From: Cinnamomum chago
Taxonomy: Eukaryota; Streptophyta; Magnoliopsida; Laurales; Lauraceae
NCBI GenBank assembly: GCA_038049695.1
Contig: CP142457.1
Coordinates: 20,784,501 to 20,848,500 of the forward strand
Length of the DNA stretch: 64,000 nt
Direction: 5' to 3'
Below, piece after piece: positions 56,284 to 64,000 of the stretch. The translations under genes and the position numbers were made by a program. Below the pieces are notes generated by a model. That model worked only from the letters and a program-made list of their open reading frames with translations, searched no databases and was not told where the DNA came from. Position 1 is the first letter of the stretch. Every line of letters begins with the position of its first letter.

Positions 56284-58517
56284 TGACCAACCTATTCTTT
56301 AATAGTTAAATCATTTTGTTGGTCATGTTACATTTGCATTTTGTTTCTTTATAGTCACATCTTTTAAAATGCAATGTTTCTATGTGATCATTTGATTTTG
56401 TCTTCATGAACTTTTAAGTTATATCTCATGGTTTTCAAAATCCTTTGGTTGCATTACTTTCATGATGGATTTGCATTTTGTTCATATAGTTATATCTCTT
56501 GTAGTGCATATCTATTCATGATCAATTGATTGTGATTACAAATGCTTTCATAGCTAGTTTTTCATGATCAATTGATGTTGGAAAATCATTTGATGATTGT
56601 CATAGTTATATCCTTTTTGGAAATCAATTGATTTGAAGCAACTTTAGTTTTCCTTTGATTTACAAGTTATATCTTTTGATATGGAAAATTTGTAAGTGTC
56701 TATTGTTTTTATAATTTGAAAACTTTACAATAGTACACTTCTTGTTTTTCAAAATCACTTGCTCTTAATTCTATAAATGATTCTTTGTTGGAATTTCATA
56801 CATTGAAGTGATTTGAAAAACTTTGGAAAATGTTCTAAGCTTTATTAGTTATATTTCTAGAAGCATTTTCCTTAAATCTATTTCCTTGTGCCTAATTATG
56901 ATTATATCATTTGGAAGGAAATAGTTGTTACAAACAATTTGCATCTTTGCTCATGTAGTTATATTCCTTTTATGCAAATTGATTTTGTTGTCTTACATTG
57001 CATGGTTGGATATGGTTTCATTGATTTGCATGTATGTGCCTTTTTTTTGGTATATAGTTTCATTAATGCAAATTAATGAGTGTTTATGAGCTTTATAGTA
57101 AAATCTTGTATTTGAGCTTTTTAAGTGCATTTGTGATTTAATGTACTAAGTTCATTTGATATAGACCTCATATCCTTTTTCATTGCATTGTAAGCTTAGT
57201 GCATTTGCTAAGAGTGGAGATGTTACATGATAGCTTAATGAATCATTTTAGATGAATTGGAATTAAACCATTGTTCTTAATAGGTATATCCATTTATGTG
57301 GTCCATCTTCATCTTTATGTGATCCATGATGTCTCTCTAACTTCATACCTTCTTGTGCTTACATAGTTATATTCTTTATTGATGATATGGTATGAGTTAG
57401 ATCTTGAGTGTTGATTGATCCTCTCTATGCAAATGTCAAATTGTTCTATGTATGGTTGTGATATTGATTATATTTGTTGAAACCATACTAGAACTAAAAT
57501 CCATCCTCTATGCTTACTAGTCATATCTTTTTGGATGGTTATGATGTTGATTCATGTATTTTCTCTAAGTGATATCATCTTTATACATGTTTCAACTTCA
57601 TAGTAGTGTTCTTAATCATATGAAACTCTTTGAAATCTATTCCTCATATTTCTATATGTTTGATGGATATCTTAGATGTTGAATTCATATGATTTTGACA
57701 CTTTGGAAATTGCATGCATTACCAAGTAATATCCTTTTGCATTGCAATTTACCTTGTTCATCTCTATGCTCATTAGTTATATCCTTAAAAGTGATGAATA
57801 TGCATTTATGATGCTTGATGGAATTTTGTCACATTCTTGCTCTTTATCATGTTATCAAATTCAATTGGATTCTATTGGTATAATGGTTGATTGATTTGAT
57901 TTCTTGTGAATGTGATAAATCATGTGTGCATTGGATTGAACTTGATAAGTAATATGATTGTTCCATGTCACACACCATTAGCATCATAATGTTCATGTTG
58001 CCACCTCTTTTGCTCATATAGGAATATCTCATGACCACCATGTTTATGTGTTCATAATATTGGTTGGTTATTAGTTGAGGTTGGCTTCATGTTTGAATTT
58101 CATTTCACTCATCTTGCACTTTAATAAGTCATATTTATTGATTGAATGAAATGATTTTCAAAATATTACATAGCATTTGATTTTCATAAGTTATATTGAT
58201 TGATGCTATGTTTGAGTAAACCCCATATCATGGATAGCTCTAATTTGGATTTTTCCTAATAAGTAACATTCTTGAATCCATTTTAGAGTGATTATGTTAA
58301 TAGTCATATCCTTTAATCTCAATTGATATGTTTGTTTCAATTGATATCCATGATTGCTTCTCTCATTTGTCCTAGCTCTCTTTTGGTAAATTGATCATAT
58401 TGTGCTCAATAGTTAAATGAATCTAATCCTTTCCTTGAAGTTAACCCTCACTTGGTTAAACCATCTTCTTCTTGCACCTAATAGTTAAATCTTTGTCAAA
58501 AGTTTGACAAAAGAAGA
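56284..58517 (+). other. Array of stem-loops with different stems and a common loop
   Basis: Starting 15 nt after the gag stop, successive inverted repeats of 6-15 bp enclose loops of about 20-45 nt. Most loops contain a motif close to AGTTATATC or AGTCATATC, often preceded by TGCTCA or TGCTTA and followed by CTTT. Examples of arms: 56334-56342/56366-56374, 56878-56887/56915-56924, 56935-56944/56972-56981, 57443-57457/57481-57494, 58168-58176/58203-58211. The stem sequences differ from unit to unit. No protein frame is present. At least 20 units are visible, about 70-100 bases apart. The function is unknown. Confidence 0.7.
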
Positions 58518-58528
58518 GAATGGATTGA

Positions 58529-59105
58529 GGGGGAGTGTAAACCTTCATAGGAAGTATTAGTTGTGATCAAATTGACCATTGGAATGCCTTTGAGCCCTTA
58601 GAGACTACTATCTCACATGATAGCCTGTTATGTATTTCATTTTCGATTTCATTTGTTAACAGGTGCTACTAAAGGTATTTTCCTTGTTTCATGTGTGTAG
58701 GTACCTTTGCAATTTAATGACAAAGGGGGAGAAATTATGCATGTTCTCAAAAGGGTGAAGAGAAAGTCCAAGCTTCCAAAGGGGAGTGTTGTGTATGATC
58801 TTCTACAAGGGGAGAGAATACATACCTTGCCAAAGGAAGAAAGAGGCATGGTCAAAGGGGGAGAGCAAATAGAAGAAAGAAAGCTTGGAGCTATAGAAGA
58901 TGCTTGGCTAAAGAGAGGAAGATGAGAAGAGAAAGCTTGAAGAATGATCAAGCTCCAAGCATCAAGAAGATGGAAGAAAAGAGCCCAAGCTAAGAGAAGG
59001 AGCATCCAAGAAGATTTCAAGACTTGTCCAGCTTAGGGGGAGCTGAAGACTTAGTGTGTAATTTCTATGATGAGTAAGTTGCCATCAAATTGCAAAGGGG
59101 GAGAT
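58529..59105 (+). other. Repeated polypurine tracts before the 3' LTR
   Basis: AAAGGGGGAGA or close forms stand at 58529, 58722, 58854, 59034 and 59094, the last directly before the 3' LTR and therefore the expected plus-strand primer. Several such tracts are typical of Sireviruses. A 72-codon frame across them (58707-58925) follows the same purine repeats and may be the relic of the pol end; I do not call it a gene. Confidence 0.7.
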
Positions 59106-60831
59106 TGTTAGGTCTTTTGTTTTTGCAATTTGATGGATGCATTTGCACTTTAGCATCATTTGGATTCACACACTAGCATTGTTTTAGAAAACCTTGAAAT
59201 CTAGTTTTATACATGCATAGCTTTTAAGATTTGGAAAAGTCTTTGCTTTATGCATGTTTTGGTTTTAAACTTGGATGCATTGGTTTTAGAACCCAAAACT
59301 CTTTTGAAAACCTAATTCCTTGTGCATTATACTTGGAAAATCATCTTGTGATTTTAGGTTTGAACCTTGCATACTTTCAGCACTTTTAGAATCAATTTTG
59401 TATGCAATCTCAATTGAAAAGAGTTTTTACTAATCAAGCTTGCCTTTGGTTTTAAATCTTTGAATTTTTTTAGGCTTTGTGTATTTCATGTTTTTAAACA
59501 TCTTAGAATGCCTTTAAACATGTTACCAAGCTTGGTTTACCAGCCCAAAAATCCCCCCAAAGAGTTGCCCTTAAAAGCCTCATGTTTCTCTCATTTATGA
59601 AAATCTGGGCTAACTTTCTGCAGGTGTCTCGGTCGACCGAGACCTGCATCTCGGTCGACCGAGAACACTACAGGGCAAATGGACTGTTTTTTGAACTGAA
59701 GCCCCAACGGTCAGAAATCTGACCGTTGTGCCTTCTCGGTCGACCGAGACCTCTTTGCCGGTCGACCGAGAACTAGCCGTTGGCAACTTTTTGGCTATAA
59801 AGTCCATTCATTTCCAACCTTTTTGTAGGCTTGAAACTTGAACTTTTGAGAGCATTTTGGAGCCAAAGAAAGGGGATGAAGTTGGAAAGGCTAGAGGGTT
59901 ATTTGGAAATCAATCTCATGAGTTTTTAAAAGGTACATCTTCTAAGTTATTTTGATTTCCATTCAAATGAAATTCATGCATGTTCAAATCCTTTGTATTT
60001 TCATTTATGCATGATTTCAAGCCCTTAAAGAGTTGTTTTGCAAACTCAATATCTTTCTTGGTAAATTAGATTAGTTTGCACACACTCTTATCCTAATCAC
60101 ATATGTTCTTAGACTTTAACTTTCACTCAACTTGTTTATCTTAATTCTTCAAAGTTGTTTGAATCTTTTATGTGATTAGTTTTCTCTTCAATCATCATTT
60201 TATAAACCTTGATTTTAAAATGCATCATGCATTCATTTAAAAGCTTCATTGTTAAAATTGATTGAAGAAACTCATACATACACTTTGTGCACACACTTTA
60301 GTTTATTTTAGTGTATGTTTGTAATTGGAATTTCATTTTCCTATTAGCCTATTTAAGAGGCAAATTCCATTGTGCTTAAATTGTAATCTCTTAGAGTGAT
60401 CTTTTGTAAAGAAACCTTCTTAGAGAAAAGCATATTGTAAGGTTATTGCTAAGCCTATAAAAGCACATTGAGAGGTTGTTGTTTAGCCTAGAAAAACAAC
60501 TTTGTAAGGGTTATTGCTTAGCCTAGTAAAAAGCATAATTAGTGGAATCCGGTGGGGTGTTGGAGACACAAGCCGGTAGTGGATGTAGGCACGTTGGCCG
60601 AACCACTATAAATATTGTGTTGTGGTGATTGCTATGTGGTGATTGTTTTGTTTAGCTTCCGCATATTGTATGGTTTATCATCACATGTGACTAGTTGCTT
60701 AGCCTTTGAAAAAGCATACATAGTGGATGTGACTAGTTTAGTTTAAGAAATTAAAATTGGTCGAAATTGGTCTTACTTGTAGCTCACCCTATTCACCCCC
60801 CCTCTAGGGTTAGGATCCTCGTGGACTTTCA
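59106..60831 (+). repeat. 3' LTR of the Sirevirus-like element
   Basis: Same length and ends as 52853-54578, with two differences seen. It carries the same promoter cluster at 59627-59801. Confidence 0.95.
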
Positions 60832-60836
60832 TGTAT

Positions 60837-61030
60837 CGATAGGGAAGATATGGAAGAGATGGGTCTTTCATTTCGTTTGGGCGGGATATGAAATAAAGGG
60901 CGGGCTGGGCTTTCTTTACCTTTGTGTTGACTTAGTGAAGAAAATCTCATCCGTTGTATGAGGTGAGTAAAAGGACGGCTGGGATGCCCCTCTCTCATAT
61001 AAGGTGAGAGTTAACTCTCATGGGAGCAAT

Positions 61031-61032
<2 letters not shown>
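60837..61032 (-). repeat. Right TIR of the MULE, terminal part
   Basis: The outer 196 bases, separated from the inner part by the LTR insertion. They are the inverse of 46891-47086, ending GGGAGCAATTC. Confidence 0.9.

Positions 61033-61033
<1 letters not shown>

Positions 61034-61070
<37 letters not shown>
61034..61070 (+). repeat. (TA)n microsatellite at the MULE right border
   Basis: A nearly pure TA run, the partner of the run at 46866-46890. Confidence 0.9.
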
Positions 61071-61073
<3 letters not shown>

Positions 61074-61180
61074 GAGTGAGTTTGGATGGTCCACTTGGAT
61101 GAACTAATAGGTGGCTCCATGCGGTGGCTTGTACCATAACATGGTAAGGGAGGCTTGTACCAAAGCATAGGGGTGGATGC

Positions 61181-64000
61181 TGATAAGTCCTTGAAAATGC
61201 ATATTTTTGTGAGTATTTTTGGTAAGTTTAAGGACTTATCAAGCCAAGAGAGCCTCATTTAGTGTCATATCATGATTTTATGCATTTTTGATCTATTGAA
61301 GTACATTCATGCATAATTTGCTAAAAAAATCACACTTTTTATATAAATTCATGAAACCCGCCATTTTTGGAGATTTATTTTTGGAAAATTGATTATTTTG
61401 GGTGCATCAAGTAGGGTCCCATGCATGGTCCATTTAAATTCCTTACATAGAATTATTTTGAACCCATTTATTTTAATTTGTATAGGAGAAATCAAGAATG
61501 GGACCCACAATGGTGAAATTTGAGAGAGATCAAGGGTAGGACATCTTTCAAGGTGGACCCACATATCTTGGTATTTTTAAAAGAGTTGATTAGTCAATCA
61601 AAGAAGTTTGGAGGCAAACCAAAGATGAAAGGGGAGTCAAGAAACAAGTAAAGAAAGATCCTAAGATCCCTTTGGACGTCCACATGAGTCCCACACATGC
61701 CATTGCACAACTATCATGCCATATGTGCACAATTATTTTCGGGTTTTTCAGAGGCAGCAAGATTAAATTGGCCATAACTCTTGATCTAGCAGTCGGATTG
61801 GTGCAATTAATATACCGTTGGAAATCTCTTTTCGAGTAGATATCTTTAGAATCCAAGATTGTATCAATCGGAGCTAAAACGAGAAAGATATGACATCTGG
61901 AAATTGGTACTATAATTTCTACTCGGGATTGCAATTTTGCACATGAAAGCACCAAAAATCTCTCACTCACCTTGCTATTTCTTTGAAAACTTGTTGGCCA
62001 AGGAAGAGACTTGCCATACAAAGAAGATTGCATGCTACAAACTTGGAGCAAAGAAGGAAATAAAGAGAGCAAAAATCTATAAATTGAAGGCATAAGCATC
62101 CCTCTCCACTCATGGCTGAAATCATCCACCTCTCCCTCTAGCTTAATTTCATTCCATCTCTCCCTCTCTTTCCTTTCATCTCAAGCCATCAAGGGGGTTC
62201 TTCTCAAAGGCCACACCACCACCCTTATTTTCTCAACTAGAAAGAGGGATTCTCAATCATCCTAGTATGTATTTTTGTTTTTTAATTCTCAATCTTATGT
62301 ACTCAATTGCATACTAGTATTAATAAAATTGTTTCTTTTTAATTCTTGTATTGATTTCTTGTGAATCTTGATATTAGTTCTGCAATAGGGTTACTTCTTA
62401 CTTTTAGTTAAGTAATTTTAATTGGCTTGGAATAATTACTGACAACTCACCTTAGCATCCTGATCACAATATATCTTGTTTTCTACGGATACATGGTATT
62501 TTTGGAGGCAATACAATGTGAAGTTGAAGAGTGTTGATCAAGAAAACTTTAAAAATTCAAGTTTGAAATTTATTTATTAAAAAGTGAGGATTTATCATTC
62601 TCAACTTGGATTGACAACCCAAGTTGAAGAATGGGACCCTAGGTTTGCACCTCTAATTTTCTTGGACCCTCAATTGAGAAGAATTAAAAGAAGCAACTCA
62701 CCACTTTTATATTTCAGTTTTGTTTACTATCTTTGATTTATGCACACCACCCTTATTTTCAACGCTTCACTTTTTAATTCCTGCACCTTTTACAATTCTA
62801 TGTCACACAATTTTGTTTAGATTTGTTCATTGCTGGAAAGTGCATTAAACTCATGCATTTATTTATTTATTATTATTATTTTTTTGCATAACATTAGGAG
62901 TAGCATTCACGTGAAATTCTGAAATCAGATTCTCATACTTTTATGTTAAACATTCATGTGGCAAAAACAGTCCATAAACAAGCTCAGAAAAGTGCAGAAA
63001 CAGTTTTTCTTTTGCAAAAAATTTGAAATGGGTAGACTAGTCAAATCATGATATTTTTCTGTGAAATTTGGAGAAATTGAAGTTCAATATGTGGTCTATC
63101 AAGTTCCAAAATTTCAGAGAAAAACTATTTCAGGAGGTTTGTGAACCAGTGGCTTAAACATGGCATGTTGGGCTGTCTGTGTGCAGAATTTCTACATAGT
63201 TTTAGTTTTTTAGGTCATGTTTATACATTTATATCTTCTTTTTTTTAAATCGTTTTTCACTTCCGTTTTTTTTTTATTTGATTCATGCATCATTGTAGTT
63301 CAAATTCCAGCCATTAAATTCAGTTTTAGGTTGCATTAGATTAGGAAAAACCATGCATAAAAACAACCCTACATACTAGTTTTTTAGACTTAGAAATTTC
63401 TTGCATCTCATGGCATACATTGCATTGCTAACTTTAGGATAGGATTAGTTTCTAATTTTGTGGTTTAGAGAATTTCCAGAAATAAAAGATCTTTCTAATT
63501 TTTGTTAATTGAAGACTTTTAACTTAGGAAGTTTCTTAAGATTTGGAAATTCTAACATATGGTATGATTGACTAGATGCTTTCTAAATTTGTTATGATTT
63601 GAAAATCTTTATTCATTTGGAAAGTCCTTAACTTTAGGGAGTTAAATAACTTGGTGAAAAAGTAGGTTGTTTCCTTTTTGATTGATTTGATTTGTTATTA
63701 CTCTTTGTTGAACATGTTTTGATTAATTTAGTTTCTAACTTAGGTTTATTTTGTTTCTAATTTAGTTTCTTAGTTTCATTTTTGGTAGGTTTTATTTTTG
63801 GATAGTTTCTAATTTGATGTTCTAACTTGTGTGTTCTTTTGTAGCAACTTGTGATTCATTTTAGATTAGGCCTTTTGATTTAGGAGTTTTTATTTTTTTG
63901 GAGATGTATTTAATTTAAAGTAGGAATGATGAATGTATTTTTCTAGATTTTAGGCTAAAATTAGATTTTATTTAGGGCAAGTACAAGTTGGAAAGCCTTA
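61181..64000 (+). repeat. Non-coding LTR-like stretch to the window end
   Basis: It opens with TGATAAGTCCTT, whose perfect inverse AAGGACTTATCA stands at 61230-61241. Later it has the GGCCATAACTCTTGATC / GGAAATCTCTTTTC / CGGAGCTAAAACGAG type of text common in large gypsy LTRs, and then a long T-rich part. No domain was found; a 179-codon minus-strand frame at 61590-62129 has no known motif. The element, if it is one, continues past the window. Confidence 0.4.

Larger units (their letters stand above)
52853..60831 (+). mobile_element. Non-autonomous Sirevirus-like copia element, 7,979 bp
   Basis: The LTRs are 52853-54578 and 59106-60831, both 1,726 bp, with two differences seen (near 53215/59468 and near 54170/60413). 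TGTAT is duplicated on both sides (52848-52852, 60832-60836). A primer site for initiator Met tRNA, one Gag-like gene, a long structured non-coding region and repeated purine tracts lie between. Protease, integrase and RT are absent, so it must borrow them. Long LTRs with CCGAACCACTATAAAT near the 3' end and repeated AAAGGGGGAGA tracts are traits of the Sirevirus (SIRE/Maximus) lineage. Confidence 0.92.
46891..61032. mobile_element. Mutator-like element (FAR1-type MULE), two genes, with a nested LTR element
   Basis: The ends GAATTGCTCCCATGAGAG and its inverse are followed by several hundred bases of inverted repeat. Without the nested element (52853-60831 and one target copy) the MULE is about 6.16 kb. 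It contains a GRF-type gene (plus strand) and a transposase gene (minus strand), each starting just inside its own TIR and running toward the other. Both are free of stops and have good splice sites. TA microsatellites flank both ends; a 9-bp target copy can be read only roughly (ATATATATA against TCATATATA). Confidence 0.85.

Noticed and set aside
56284-58517. CRISPR-like or simple satellite array
   Set aside because: The repeated part is the loop, the neighbouring parts are inverted copies of each other, units are not identical, and this is plant nuclear DNA.
61590-62129. A 179-codon minus-strand open frame
   Set aside because: No motif or sensible composition for a domain, no splice context, and it lies in LTR-like non-coding sequence.

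Overview
The window is nuclear DNA of a flowering plant, most likely a eudicot. The evidence is a spliced host gene with plant-type GT-AG introns, several classes of plant LTR retrotransposon, a FAR1-type Mutator-like element (MULE), MITEs, LINE fragments and a small insertion of chloroplast DNA. I see one conserved host gene; nearly everything else is mobile-element sequence, some of it nested. All comparisons were made by eye, so identities and boundaries are approximate unless an exact repeat defines them.

Layout. 1-6020 is the 5' two thirds of a decayed Ty3/gypsy element of Tat type on the minus strand, with LTR, primer site, gag, protease, RT, two RNase H domains and part of integrase. 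6366-6642 is plastid DNA with trnR-ACG. 7181-10581 is a decayed Ty1/copia element on the plus strand, split by a 427-bp MITE whose removal restores the reading frame. 10791-17441 is non-coding LTR-like sequence. 18829-24797 is a rearranged copia element on the minus strand: gag-pol, an LTR, a second gag with an internal deletion, and another LTR, with an inverted leader piece at its far end.

The host gene runs from 27702 to 43207. It has eight exons and encodes a 469-residue Era-like GTPase with a KH domain and a likely mitochondrial presequence. Its introns hold MITEs, a coding-free LTR element, LINE tails, an LTR of the same family and a 5S rRNA-like repeat. 44325-46330 holds LINE remains.

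From 46891 to 61032 lies a MULE with long terminal inverted repeats. It carries two convergent genes that both look intact: a GRF zinc-finger/transmembrane protein of 137 residues on the plus strand and a FAR1/MULE/SWIM transposase of 832 residues on the minus strand. The layout recalls the two convergent genes of maize MuDR. A 7,979-bp non-autonomous Sirevirus-like (copia) element, 52853-60831, sits in the right TIR. It has an exact 5-bp target duplication and 1,726-bp LTRs with only two differences seen, so the insertion is young.

That non-autonomous element is the most unusual part of the window. Its only long ORF is a coiled-coil Gag-like protein with a zinc knuckle. After the stop codon, about 2.2 kb of sequence appears to be a tandem series of 20 or more stem-loops whose stems all differ but whose loops share a consensus close to TGCTCATTAGTTATATCCTT. 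Its LTR promoter carries four CGGTCGACCG palindrome cores and three MSA-like AACGG boxes just upstream of a TATA box. I know of no described system that matches the stem-loop series. 61181-64000 is non-coding and LTR-like.
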